Shown here: one piece after another, positions 1 to 8,505 of the stretch | Numbering within the stretch: the stretch's first letter is position 1 | How the letters are laid out: every line of letters starts with the position of its first letter | DNA from: Rhodococcus sp. ARC_M6 | GTDB taxonomy: Bacteria > Actinomycetota > Actinomycetes > Mycobacteriales > Mycobacteriaceae | Assembly: GCF_022810305.1 (NCBI RefSeq) | Contig: NZ_JALGQH010000003.1 | Location: forward strand, 62,001-126,000 | Reading direction: 5' to 3' | Length of the DNA: 64,000 bases | Notes under the pieces: generated by a model | Database searches by the model: none | The model's input: only the letters and a program-made list of their open reading frames with translations | What the model was told of the DNA's origin: nothing | Position numbers and translations under genes: made by a program

Positions 1-746
1 ATGTCAGCTTCACCCTCGAGGCCGGCGAATGTCTTGCAGTCGTGGGGGAGTCGGGCGCAGGTAAATCGACGGTCGGCCGCATTGCACTCCGGTTGATCGA
101 ACCCGATACCGGCTCGATTACGTTTGACGGCGTCGACGTTCGGGCGGCCAAGCCGGCTGAACTACGCAAGATGCGTCGTGGGATGCAGATGATTTTCCAG
201 GATCCGCACAGTTCACTCAATCCACGAATGACAGTGGTGGATGCAGTAATCGAACCGCTTGTCGTCCATACCGACATGGACCGGGCTGCGCGCGAGAAGC
301 TGGCGACGCAGATGTTGGGCAAAGTCGGTATCGGCTCACGCTATTTCGGTAGATATCCAGCGGAATTGTCGGGTGGGCAGCTTCAGCGCGTGGCTATTGC
401 GCGTGCATTGACGTTGAATCCCAAGATGATCGTCTGCGATGAGCCCGTTGCAGCACTAGATGTTTCGGTTCGTGCCCAGGTGCTCAATCTCCTGCGAGAC
501 CTTCAGGAGGAACTAGGACTTGCCTATCTCTTCGTGTGCCACGACTTGGCATTGATCGAAGTCATCGCGGACCGTGTACTGGTGATGGCGCGCGGCGAGG
601 TGGTCGAGAGTGGGCCGGTGGCAGACATCTTCCGGAATCCGCAGCAGGAGTACACCCGGTCCCTGCTCGAAGCGATCCCCGTACCGGTGCCACGTTCGGC
701 GCGCGAACGGGACTTCGGCGTGGTTCCTGTGGAAACCGTGGGATGA
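1..746 (+). CDS. ABC transporter ATP-binding protein, OppF/DppF type (5' partial)
   Basis: The reading frame is open from base 3 and enters from outside the window, so the true start is missing. The protein has the full set of ABC ATPase motifs: Walker A GESGAGKST at the left edge, a Q-loop with FQDPHSSLNPR, signature LSGGQLQRVAIARAL, Walker B MIVCDEP, and H-loop VCHD. The SLNPRMTV stretch after the Q-loop and the C-terminal segment with PQQEYTRSLLEAIP are typical of the oligopeptide/dipeptide/nickel importer ATPases, which power uptake at the inner face of the membrane. Its permease and binding-protein partners must lie to the left. The GTG at 42 is an internal Val codon just before Walker A, not a start. 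The substrate cannot be told from this subunit. Confidence 0.9.
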   Translation, partial: VSFTLEAGECLAVVGESGAGKSTVGRIALRLIEPDTGSITFDGVDVRAAKPAELRKMRRGMQMIFQDPHSSLNPRMTVVDAVIEPLVVHTDMDRAAREKLATQMLGKVGIGSRYFGRYPAELSGGQLQRVAIARALTLNPKMIVCDEPVAALDVSVRAQVLNLLRDLQEELGLAYLFVCHDLALIEVIADRVLVMARGEVVESGPVADIFRNPQQEYTRSLLEAIPVPVPRSARERDFGVVPVETVG

Positions 747-756
747 CGGGGATCTG

Positions 757-1470
757 ATGAACTCGGCACCTAATGCAGTCACGCCAGAGCAGTCCCGAAC
801 GGTCCTGAGGGCCACGGATGCTGGTGATTTCTTGATGAGCGACTACCTGGGAGGGCATTCGGACGGCTCGGACGACGGTGGCTTTCAGGCCTATCTCGTC
901 GGGCAGAAAGCGCCGGTACTTCGGCCGCACTACCACGAGGTCGATCAATTTCAGGTTGTATTGGACGGTGACGGCCGCTTGGGTAGACACGCAATAGGCT
1001 CGGGCACGGTGCATTACAGCGATGCGTACACGGTGTACGGCCCGATCTTCGCCGACGGCCCGGATGGTCTGTCGTACTTCACCCTGCGACTCGATCCTGC
1101 CGTCGGACTGAACTACATGCCCGAGTCGCGAGTTAAGGGTGAGACTCGTGCCGGTGAGCATTTCACCTGCAGCGTTGAGGAGAAGTTCAGTGGTACAGGT
1201 GAGTTGAATCTACTGGCCCGCACTCGTCGTGGTGCTTCGGCATTCGGTGTCGCGCTTGTCCCGGGCGTGGCGCTAGCGGCCGAGGCGTTGCGTCCGTGTG
1301 AGGGCCGAGGATACGTTGTGGTGCTCTCCGGTACAGCCGACCTGGGTGGTCGATCACTGCCGACCGGAAGCCTGATCCCGTTCGAGACCGCGCTGGATGT
1401 GAAAGGCGTTACCGCACAATCCGAACAGGTCCGTCTGGCGATAGTCGCATTTTCGACGCAAGTCGACTGA
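757..1470 (+). CDS. Cupin-like protein of unknown function
   Basis: A 237-residue protein starting at ATG 757, 10 bases after the ABC ATPase stop, so probably its last co-transcribed partner. The frame is open further upstream (to 610), but that part overlaps the ATPase. A cupin-style metal site is suggested by RPHYHEVDQFQV near residue 60, followed by beta-rich sequence and a second half that repeats the general pattern, so a bicupin of the ureidoglycine/gentisate type is possible. No catalytic assignment is justified. Its place beside a small-molecule importer suggests a role in handling the imported compound. Confidence 0.6.
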   Translation: MNSAPNAVTPEQSRTVLRATDAGDFLMSDYLGGHSDGSDDGGFQAYLVGQKAPVLRPHYHEVDQFQVVLDGDGRLGRHAIGSGTVHYSDAYTVYGPIFADGPDGLSYFTLRLDPAVGLNYMPESRVKGETRAGEHFTCSVEEKFSGTGELNLLARTRRGASAFGVALVPGVALAAEALRPCEGRGYVVVLSGTADLGGRSLPTGSLIPFETALDVKGVTAQSEQVRLAIVAFSTQVD

Positions 1471-1477
1471 CGACTGC

Positions 1478-2206
1478 TCAAGGCGTCCCACCGAGCTGGT
1501 CTGCGGCAGTTCGGAGTAACTGGCCGTAATGAGCGAAGTAGTCTTCCGTGACTCGTGTTTCGGGCCCGCTGATCACTACCGCGCCGATCGGAGAGCCTGA
1601 TACATCGAGGATCGCTGAAGCGAGACTGGTTGATCCCTGCTGTACTGCACCGGCGCTGACGGACCATCCGCGAGAGCGAATCTCTTGGTATTCCTGAGGA
1701 CTCAGCAACAAATGTGGTTCGCTCGAACCGTTTTCGCGTTCTTGCTGTGTGAGATAGGCGTGGATCACGCGTCCGGAAGCGCTGGTCTCGGGCGCGTGTA
1801 CCTGTCCTACCTTCAGCGCTGTACGGACCATCTGGTTGCCGTCGACTACGCCGAGCACGATCATGTGTTCGTTCTCTGCAACGGCGAGATGAACGCTCTC
1901 TCCGGTTGCATTGCGGAGCTCTGTCATGACCGGTTGTGCGCGTGCTGTAAGTGACGAGCCGTTGTAGACCTGGCCGGCGACGACGACGCAGCGAGTGGAG
2001 AGTTCCCACCGGGGTGGGGCGTCGCCGGCGGGGCGAATCCATTGGGCTTCATGAAGAGTCGCCAGGGTGCGCTGCATGGCGCTCTTGTCGATGTCGAGTA
2101 GGCGGGCGAGCGCTGTCAACCCGATAGGTTGATGGGCTGCGATGGCCTCGATGACGTGAAGACCACGCGTGAGACCACCGATTGTCTTGACTGAGATCTG
2201 GCTCAC
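1478..2206 (-). CDS. IclR-family transcriptional regulator
   Basis: A 242-residue regulator with an N-terminal winged helix (GLTRGLHVIEAIAAHQPIGLTALARLLDIDK, here spanning about residues 10-40) and an IclR effector-binding domain containing ETSASGRVIHAYLT and the C-terminal GAVVISGPETRV. The GTG at 2206 is chosen because it gives a normal IclR length; upstream codons in the open frame lack IclR similarity. It is divergent from the aldolase/acyl-CoA dehydrogenase operon, with GATAC repeats between them, so it is the most likely local regulator of that operon. IclR proteins usually sense a small acid related to the pathway they control; that ligand is not known here. Confidence 0.88.
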   Translation of the reverse strand: MSQISVKTIGGLTRGLHVIEAIAAHQPIGLTALARLLDIDKSAMQRTLATLHEAQWIRPAGDAPPRWELSTRCVVVAGQVYNGSSLTARAQPVMTELRNATGESVHLAVAENEHMIVLGVVDGNQMVRTALKVGQVHAPETSASGRVIHAYLTQQERENGSSEPHLLLSPQEYQEIRSRGWSVSAGAVQQGSTSLASAILDVSGSPIGAVVISGPETRVTEDYFAHYGQLLRTAADQLGGTP

Positions 2207-2216
2207 CCCTATTGTT

Positions 2217-2252
2217 GATACAGAATTGATACACAGTATCGCATAGAGATAC
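2217..2252. promoter_or_regulatory. GATAC repeat cluster, candidate IclR operator
   Basis: In the 121-base divergent region the motif GATAC occurs at 2217-2221, 2228-2232 and 2248-2252, and inverted as GTATC at 2236-2240, so that GATAC-ACA-GTATC forms a perfect 13-bp inverted repeat at 2228-2240. This lies between the IclR start and a TATAAT on the plus strand. It is inferred to be the regulator's binding site. Confidence 0.45.
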
Positions 2253-2253
2253 T

Positions 2254-2259
2254 TATAAT
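2254..2259 (+). promoter_or_regulatory. Perfect -10 element TATAAT for the catabolic operon
   Basis: TATAAT occurs on the plus strand 69 bases before the chosen GTG start of the aldolase gene, immediately after the GATAC repeats. No good -35 hexamer sits 16-18 bases upstream, as expected for an activator-dependent or regulated promoter. Confidence 0.4.
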
Positions 2260-2327
2260 GCAACAGATCTCGTGAAATTACCTTCGACGTGCAATTTTCC
2301 GAACCTGCGAAGTATCGAGAGGTCGAT

Positions 2328-3083
2328 GTGAAGAAGTTCAAGCCGTCTGTGGCGCAACTGATCCCGGATCTGACGCCGGCGGAACAGATTGTCGTTCTTG
2401 CCCGTGCACTGTGGAATGAGGGTTATCGGGATCATCTCGCCGGACACATCACATACAACCTCGGAGACGGCACCATGTTGTGCAATCCGTGGCTTCTGAC
2501 CTGGGAGGAGATTCTCCCGGCCGACATCATCCGCATCGATCTGGACGGCAAGGTCCTTGAAGGTGATTGGCCTGTTCCCTTGGGGATTCCGCTGCATCTT
2601 GCACTGCACCGAGCGCGGCCGGATGTGGGTATCGCGTTGCACAATCATTCCGAATTCGGCACGGTCTGGGCAGATTTGGGCGAGGTTCCACCAGCCTACG
2701 ATCAGAGTTCGAGCCTCGGTGGCGGTGAAGTGGTCCTCGTCGACGAATACGAAGGTGCCGTCGACAGCATGGCTGCGGCTGAATCCGCGATACGGTCGAT
2801 CGGTCAGGCTGATCGGGCACTTCTCGCCGGGCATGGCGTCTTCGTAACCGGGAGCACTGCCGCGGCTGTCTACCTCCGAGCGGTCGCACTCGAACAGCGT
2901 TGCAAGAACGCCTGGATGATTCGAGTAGCCGACGGGCCGTCGAAGACATCGTTGCCCAATTGGTGGCTCGATCGTATGGCCGGAAGTGACGGCAACAGCT
3001 ACTACGGGTTCTGGGAATCGGCAGTGCGGGCCGTCCTGCGTTCCGACCCTGAGCTTTTCGAAAGCATCGAATCGTGCAACTGA
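2328..3083 (+). CDS. Class II aldolase/adducin-family protein
   Basis: A 251-residue protein with the class II aldolase fold: SxxxxGNxx-like region HLAGHITYNL, the metal-binding pair in ALHNHSEFGT, and GHGVFVTGSTAAAV toward the C-terminus carrying the third His. The family includes Zn-dependent sugar-phosphate aldolases, decarboxylases and dehydratases. GTG 2328 is preferred over GTG 2289 because GAGAGG sits 5 bases before it. It is the first gene of the operon that continues into two acyl-CoA dehydrogenases. It may cleave or rearrange the pathway substrate, but the actual reaction is unknown. Confidence 0.82.
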   Translation: MKKFKPSVAQLIPDLTPAEQIVVLARALWNEGYRDHLAGHITYNLGDGTMLCNPWLLTWEEILPADIIRIDLDGKVLEGDWPVPLGIPLHLALHRARPDVGIALHNHSEFGTVWADLGEVPPAYDQSSSLGGGEVVLVDEYEGAVDSMAAAESAIRSIGQADRALLAGHGVFVTGSTAAAVYLRAVALEQRCKNAWMIRVADGPSKTSLPNWWLDRMAGSDGNSYYGFWESAVRAVLRSDPELFESIESCN

Positions 3084-3128
3084 GGGCAAGGCGCTCTGCC
3101 ATCAACAGTGGAATCGGAACGGATGATC

Positions 3129-4307
3129 ATGGACTTTGAACTCGACGCGAGCCAACGAGCCTGGCGTGAAGAGGTACGCGCATTTCTCGCTGAGAACGTC
3201 ACGTCGGAACTACGTGCGGAGATGGTCGAACACGATCTCGAGTTCATTGGCGGAGAACTCACTGCATTCCGCCGAAAGATCGGAGCCAAGGGATGGTTCG
3301 GACTGAACTGGCCTGAGGAATTCGGCGGACTCGGGCTGGGAGCGGTTTACCAGCATCTGTTGGTCAGCGAATTCGAGTACTGGGGTGTGCCGGGCCCTGA
3401 TCTGACGGTCACCTCCGTGGCTCCGATGATCATGCGTCACGGCACTCGGCAGAATCGGGAGGAGTTCCTTCCACCTATCGCTCGAGGCGAGTTGACCTGC
3501 GCAGTCGGGTATTCCGAACCGAATGCGGGTACCGACCTGGCGAGTTTGAAGACACGGGCAGTACGTGAGGGTGACGAGTGGGTGATCAACGGTTCCAAGA
3601 TCTGGAACAGTATGGCGCAGCGCGTCACTCACGAATGGCTGTGTGTCCGTACCAATACCGAAGTGCCCAAGCACAAGGGAATTTCGGTGATCATCGTACC
3701 GATCGATGCGCCGGGCATCGTGATTCGTCCGATCACGGCATGGTCCGGATATCGAACCAACGAGACGTTTTTCGACAACGTCCGTGTCCCCGTGACGAAC
3801 TTGATCGGTGAGGTCGACAAGGGCTGGAAGTACATCACCGGCGCATTGGACCTGGAGCGAGGTGCACTCACCAATGCGGGCGACCTCCGACGAGCGGTCG
3901 ACGATCTGTTGATTCTCTCCCGCGAGATCCGTGAGGACGGAACGCGACCCGTCGACAGCGCAGACATACGACGCAAACTTGCGCAGTTGGACGCCGATGT
4001 CGAACTCGCACAGCTCATGGGTTTCGAAGCTTCGTCACTGTTGGAAAGCGGAACTATTCCGTCGGTGCTCGTGAGCACGGAGAAGGTGTTCTCCAGTGAG
4101 CTCAGACAAAGGATCGCTGACATCGGAACGTCGATGCTCGGTTCAGCCGGGTTGATTGCGGGTTCCGATTCGAATGCCGTGATGGCGGGTAAGTTCGAGC
4201 GTTTGTACCGCGCTGCCCCATTGCTTCGATTCGGCGCCGGCGCAAACGAGGTTCTGCGAGACGTCATAGCGCAGCGCGGACACGGCCTGCCGAGTTACGG
4301 ACGCTGA
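3129..4307 (+). CDS. Acyl-CoA dehydrogenase, FadE26-like (subunit A)
   Basis: A 392-residue flavoprotein with the acyl-CoA dehydrogenase N, middle and C domains. GYSEPNAGTDLASLKT is the conserved FAD/substrate motif and FGAGANEVLRDVIAQRGHGLP ends the protein as in FadE26-type sterol enzymes. ATG 3129 is chosen; GGAACGG lies 6 bases before it, and GTG 3108 and ATG 3123 are alternatives. It is followed 39 bases on by a second, divergent acyl-CoA dehydrogenase. Actinobacterial steroid enzymes of this kind are alpha2-beta2 heterotetramers made of two unlike subunits (established for ChsE1-ChsE2 and FadE26-FadE27), so this pair is inferred to do the same for a bulky acyl-CoA. Confidence 0.88.
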   Translation: MDFELDASQRAWREEVRAFLAENVTSELRAEMVEHDLEFIGGELTAFRRKIGAKGWFGLNWPEEFGGLGLGAVYQHLLVSEFEYWGVPGPDLTVTSVAPMIMRHGTRQNREEFLPPIARGELTCAVGYSEPNAGTDLASLKTRAVREGDEWVINGSKIWNSMAQRVTHEWLCVRTNTEVPKHKGISVIIVPIDAPGIVIRPITAWSGYRTNETFFDNVRVPVTNLIGEVDKGWKYITGALDLERGALTNAGDLRRAVDDLLILSREIREDGTRPVDSADIRRKLAQLDADVELAQLMGFEASSLLESGTIPSVLVSTEKVFSSELRQRIADIGTSMLGSAGLIAGSDSNAVMAGKFERLYRAAPLLRFGAGANEVLRDVIAQRGHGLPSYGR

Positions 4308-4346
4308 CATGACCTTGACATTCCTCGACCGCGTAGGAGATCGCTG

Positions 4347-5489
4347 ATGAAACTTGTTGCTACCCAAGACGAACTCGATCTGCAGACGATGGTGAGCGCG
4401 GTACTGGCAAAACAATGTCCGATCAGCCTGGTGCGTGAATTGGCCAAACCGGCGTCGGATGGGATTCCCGACAAGTTGATGGCGGCGCTGGCAGAGGTCG
4501 GTGTACTCGGTGTGGCGGTTGACGAAGAGTACGGCGGTGGCGGTGCGGGGTTGTACGAGCTCGGCGTGTTCTTCCGCGAAGGCGGCCGGGTTCTGTGCCC
4601 GTCAATCGTCTACAGCACATTGCAATTCGGTGTAGCCGTCGGCCGTCTGGCCTCACCGGAGCAACGCAGCCGGTATCTGTCCGGTGTGGCCGGCGGCGAA
4701 CTTCGGGCCACCGTCGCGGCCTGGAATCCGTCCGATGCAGCGGATATCCGTCCCACCGTAACGGCAACGCCGGCTCCGGGTGGATGGCTACTCAACGGCG
4801 CTATCGCCTTTGCCTTGAATACCTCGATCGCGGACGTGGTTCTGTTGACCGCTCGTACGACGGTGTTTGCCGAACCCGAGCGACTGATCGGCGCCTTCGT
4901 AAACCCGGCCGACGCGGGCTGGAACAGTGTCATGCTCTCGACAATGTCCGGCGAGAAGGTCAGTCGTGTTGAACTGGTCGATGTCTTTGTACCGGACGAC
5001 GCGGTTTCTCTCGGCGAGAGTGGGAATGGGCTGAGCCGCGACGACGTCCGGTGGGTTGCGGATGCGGCGGTTGCTCTGCAATGCATGGAGATGGTGGGGG
5101 GTGCCGCCGCAGTCTTGGAACGGACGGTGAACTACGTCGCCCAGCGCGAGCAGTTCGGGCGATCAATCGGCAGTTTTCAAGCCGCGCAACACATTATCGC
5201 GGATATACACATTCTGATAGAAGGCGCCCGGTTGGCGGCTACGCAGGCGGTCTGGTGGACTGCCCGCGGAGAATCGGCCACACGTGCAGTTGCAATCGCA
5301 AAAATGCACTGCAACGAAGCGTACAAGCGTGCGACGCTCGACGGTCATCAGTTGCACGGCGGAATGGGGTATGTCCTCGAGACTGACCTGCATCTGTGGT
5401 CCGAGCGAGCAAAGGTTACGGAAATACGTTTCGGCACAGCTGATATCGCTGCCACCTGGTTGCAGAAGGAGCTTGGTCTTGTCCCATGA
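4347..5489 (+). CDS. Acyl-CoA dehydrogenase, FadE27/29-like (subunit B)
   Basis: A 380-residue acyl-CoA dehydrogenase starting at ATG 4347 after a good AGGAGA ribosome site. It has the C-terminal helical motif REQFGRSIGSFQAAQHIIADIH and HQLHGGMGYVLETDLHLWSERAK, the usual end of the second subunit in steroid-type heteromeric dehydrogenases. The N-terminal half is less conserved than in the neighbour. It overlaps the next gene by 11 bases, so the genes are co-translated. It probably forms a complex with the 3129-4307 product and introduces the alpha,beta double bond in an acyl-CoA of unknown structure. Confidence 0.87.
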   Translation: MKLVATQDELDLQTMVSAVLAKQCPISLVRELAKPASDGIPDKLMAALAEVGVLGVAVDEEYGGGGAGLYELGVFFREGGRVLCPSIVYSTLQFGVAVGRLASPEQRSRYLSGVAGGELRATVAAWNPSDAADIRPTVTATPAPGGWLLNGAIAFALNTSIADVVLLTARTTVFAEPERLIGAFVNPADAGWNSVMLSTMSGEKVSRVELVDVFVPDDAVSLGESGNGLSRDDVRWVADAAVALQCMEMVGGAAAVLERTVNYVAQREQFGRSIGSFQAAQHIIADIHILIEGARLAATQAVWWTARGESATRAVAIAKMHCNEAYKRATLDGHQLHGGMGYVLETDLHLWSERAKVTEIRFGTADIAATWLQKELGLVP

Positions 5490-6690
5490 ATCGCACGCGG
5501 AATCACGTCAGGCTCTCCAAGACCTGCGAATCCTGGATCTTTCTCGGTGGGTAGCTGGTGAGTACGCCACAAAGATGTTTGCCGACTTCGGTGCGGACGT
5601 GGTGAAGATCGAAAAGCCTGGCACCGGAAGCCTGACACGGTCGTGGGGGCCTTTCCCTGGAGATGTCCCCGATCCGGAACGAAGCGCTCTCTTCCTTCAT
5701 CTGAACACCAACAAGAAGTCTCTGGCTCTGGATCTGGAATCGGACTCGGACCGCGAGGTACTGCTGGGCCTCGTCGAAACTGCCGACGCAGTTGTGGAGT
5801 CCTTTCGGCCGGGTCACCTGGAGATGCTGGGCCTGGGCCCGGATGTGTTGCAGGCGAGAAACCCTCGTTTGGTGATCACACGAATCAGTGCATTCGGTCA
5901 GACTGGGCCGTACCGGGATCGTGAAGCGACAGGATTGGTTCTTCAAGCTGCCGGTGGGCCGATGAACGCGACCGGCGGAGCGGATCGTGCCCCGTTGCGA
6001 AAGCCTGGTCTGCTCGAGCACTACACGATCGGCCGTACCGCCGGAGAGGCCACGATGGCAGGGCTGTTCAGTGCGCGGCGTACTGGCGGGGGATCGGTGA
6101 TCGACGTATCCGGTCAGGAGGTTCTGCTCGCGGGAGCGGATCGTCGAGCGTCGTATCTGGTGTCTGCGGCCTATTCCGGCATGAATGCCCCGCGCGGAGT
6201 CCGTAGTCCGCATCGGCACGGCGTGACTTTCACCGGACCGTTCCGGGCCAGTGACGGTTTCGTGATGCTGTACGTGACCAATCAGGCCTTCTGGAATCGG
6301 CTGGTCGACATCGTGGGCGAGCATGATCGTGAATTTCATTCGCGCTATCACGGGCGCGAAACGATTGTCGGTACCGATCGTGAGGAGTTCATGGACTACG
6401 TCATCGAGTGGTTTGCGGTGCGCCCGAAGGTGGCGATCATGGAGCGGTGTGAAGCGGCGCGTATCCCCGTCACTGCGTATCTCGACGTCTCGGAACTGCT
6501 TCGCCACGAGCATTTTCGTAGCCGGGATGCATTCGTTCGTGGTTCGCATCCTGTTGCCGGCACGTTGGACTACACCGGAGCGCCGTGGCGGATGGCCAAC
6601 GGGTTCCGGTTGCGCCACACCGCGCCGACACTCGACCAACATGGGCCAGAGATCCGTGAGTCTCTCACGACTGCAGGAGGATCCGAATGA
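5479..6690 (+). CDS. Type III (CaiB/BaiF) CoA-transferase, first of pair
   Basis: A 403-residue family III CoA-transferase: LRILDLSRWVAGEYATKMFADFGADVVKIE at the N-terminus and ITRISAFGQTGPY in the middle are diagnostic. The TTG start at 5479 is chosen because AAGGAG lies 7 bases upstream; it overlaps the dehydrogenase gene by 11 bases. The segment where the catalytic Asp is normally found, just before the small Gly/Ala helix, reads LLEHYTIGRTAGEA (about residues 178-191) with no obvious Asp. The next gene, a paralogue, keeps one at the matching place. It may therefore be a non-acylated partner subunit. Expected role: moving CoA onto the pathway acid. Confidence 0.85.
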   Translation: MSHESHAESRQALQDLRILDLSRWVAGEYATKMFADFGADVVKIEKPGTGSLTRSWGPFPGDVPDPERSALFLHLNTNKKSLALDLESDSDREVLLGLVETADAVVESFRPGHLEMLGLGPDVLQARNPRLVITRISAFGQTGPYRDREATGLVLQAAGGPMNATGGADRAPLRKPGLLEHYTIGRTAGEATMAGLFSARRTGGGSVIDVSGQEVLLAGADRRASYLVSAAYSGMNAPRGVRSPHRHGVTFTGPFRASDGFVMLYVTNQAFWNRLVDIVGEHDREFHSRYHGRETIVGTDREEFMDYVIEWFAVRPKVAIMERCEAARIPVTAYLDVSELLRHEHFRSRDAFVRGSHPVAGTLDYTGAPWRMANGFRLRHTAPTLDQHGPEIRESLTTAGGSE

Positions 6691-7958
6691 ACTACCCACT
6701 CGAAGGTATCCGCGTCGTGGACTTGACCGTCGTATGGTCGGGTCCGGGGGCGACCGCGTTGTTGGGCGACCTGGGTGCGGAAGTGATTCGCCTCGAAGGG
6801 AACAATCGGGTCAGCAGGCAGGTCTCGGCGAAGACTACGAAGGAGTCGATCGCGCAGACCGGCTACCACGGTGGCACATATCCGGACAAAGATCCCGGCG
6901 AGCGGCCTTACGACCGTACTGCGCTGTTCAACTGGCATTCCCGGAACAAACTGTCGGCGTGTATGAACCTCGACACCGAGGGAGGTCACGCTGCGGCGAT
7001 CGAGCTGATCAAAGTCAGTGACGTTCTGGTGGAGAATAATTCGAACGGCACGTTGGAGAAGTTGGGGCTGGGACACGAGCGCCTGCTCGAGATCAATCCA
7101 CGGTTGATCGTCGCTCGAATGCCTCCGCTCGGTATGACCGGTCCGATGAGTGATTACCTCGGTTACGGGCCCAACTTCAACTCGCTGGTAGGCATAGCGG
7201 CGATGGACGGTTACGAGGGTGAGGAGCCGGATTCGGCCGGAGAGAACTACCACATGGACGAGGCGGCGCCGGCGGGGCTGGCCTTCGCCGTGATGGCGGC
7301 GCTCTGGGATCGGGAGCACACGGGCGTCGGTGGTCTTGTCGAGTTCGCACAAGCTGAAAATGTCATGGCGGAGATCGGTGAGTTCGTACTCGACGCACAG
7401 GTCAACGACAGAATTCCGGAGATACTCGGAAATACGGATCCCCATGTGCTGCAGGATGTTTTCCTCAGTGCGGACGACGATGTCTGGGTTGCGATCTCCG
7501 TACGAGACGATCGGGACTGGGCGGCGTTGGCAGGAGTGATCGGTGGCGACGGTTTCGCCGCGTCCGGTTCGGATGCTTCCGTCCGACATTCGAATTCAGT
7601 GAGTATCCGGGATCGCATTTCTCGATGGACTCGCGAGTTGAGCGCGGACAGTATCGTTCGTGATCTGCAAGAGTTGGGAATCCCTTCGGGCATGGTCATG
7701 AACGAGTGCGCCGTACTTGCAGATCCTCACCTCCGCGAACGTGAGTGGTTCCAGGAACGATCACATCCCGCGGTGGGAACCCATCGTTATCCGGGACATC
7801 CCTGGCGGGCTGAGGGATTCGATGTGGCTTTCGGCCGAGTGCTTCCGGGATTCGGTGAGGACAACGAGTACGTCTACAAGGAGATTCTCGGATACTCCGA
7901 CGAGAAGTATGCCGAACTCGAGGATTCCGGACTGGTAACCGATCATCAAATAGCTTGA
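6687..7958 (+). CDS. Type III (CaiB/BaiF) CoA-transferase, second of pair
   Basis: A 423-residue family III CoA-transferase overlapping its neighbour by 4 bases (ATGA). N-terminal IRVVDLTVVWSGPGATALLGDLGAEVIRLE and the RLIVARMPPLGMTGPMSDY segment define the family. Here a likely catalytic Asp is present in YHMDEAAPAGLAF (Asp191), in contrast to the upstream paralogue. Two type III transferases in tandem inside a beta-oxidation operon suggest either a heterodimer or two acids activated in sequence. Donor and acceptor are not predictable from sequence. Confidence 0.86.
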   Translation: MNYPLEGIRVVDLTVVWSGPGATALLGDLGAEVIRLEGNNRVSRQVSAKTTKESIAQTGYHGGTYPDKDPGERPYDRTALFNWHSRNKLSACMNLDTEGGHAAAIELIKVSDVLVENNSNGTLEKLGLGHERLLEINPRLIVARMPPLGMTGPMSDYLGYGPNFNSLVGIAAMDGYEGEEPDSAGENYHMDEAAPAGLAFAVMAALWDREHTGVGGLVEFAQAENVMAEIGEFVLDAQVNDRIPEILGNTDPHVLQDVFLSADDDVWVAISVRDDRDWAALAGVIGGDGFAASGSDASVRHSNSVSIRDRISRWTRELSADSIVRDLQELGIPSGMVMNECAVLADPHLREREWFQERSHPAVGTHRYPGHPWRAEGFDVAFGRVLPGFGEDNEYVYKEILGYSDEKYAELEDSGLVTDHQIA

Positions 7959-7970
7959 GAGAGAACGACT

Positions 7971-8495
7971 ATGACTGAAAATATGATCTTGATTCCCGAC
8001 TCGGAATCTCTGGTTCCCGATGAAGTCGCAGCGCGAATCGGGGATGTTGTCTCCGAGGTCACCGGTGCCGTCGTCGCCCGGGATTGGCAACGGTGGGCTG
8101 TGTCCGTCGGTGAGACCAACCTGTTGTACTTCGACGGTGGCTATGCTCGCGCCCACGGGTATCGCGATATCGTCTGTCCTCCACTGTATCTGCAGTACGC
8201 GATCCTCGGGGTGACTCCGATTTCGGAGCTCAGAGTGGATGGATCTTCCGGTGCAGCCTCCGGAAATCTGGTTTTCCCATTGTGCCCCAAACGTATGGCA
8301 GGAGGAGAGAACACCACGTTCTTCGGACCAGGCTATGACGGCGACGTGGTCACCAGCGTGCGCGTCGTGGACTCGGTGGAGGAGAAGCGTGGACGGTCCG
8401 GCCGGTTCGTGCTGGTGACCTGGAAAACCATCTATACAAATCAGAACGACGAGGTGCTGGCCGAGGCCACCACCTCGATGATCGCGCGTCCGTAG
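7971..8495 (+). CDS. FAS1-like/MaoC-type hydratase subunit (N-terminal hot-dog type)
   Basis: A 174-residue single hot-dog protein of the FAS1-like dehydratase N-terminal type. It has DVVCPPLYLQYAIL-like sequence in its first half and AGGENTTFFGPGYDGDVVTS, the usual region that packs against a catalytic MaoC partner. It lacks the catalytic N/H pair, which is carried by the next gene. Separate small subunits forming a heteromeric enoyl-CoA hydratase are known for steroid degradation (ChsH1-ChsH2), and this pair is inferred to act the same way, hydrating the product of the dehydrogenase pair. Confidence 0.78.
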   Translation: MTENMILIPDSESLVPDEVAARIGDVVSEVTGAVVARDWQRWAVSVGETNLLYFDGGYARAHGYRDIVCPPLYLQYAILGVTPISELRVDGSSGAASGNLVFPLCPKRMAGGENTTFFGPGYDGDVVTSVRVVDSVEEKRGRSGRFVLVTWKTIYTNQNDEVLAEATTSMIARP

Positions 8496-8505
8496 CGAGG
8501 GAGAG

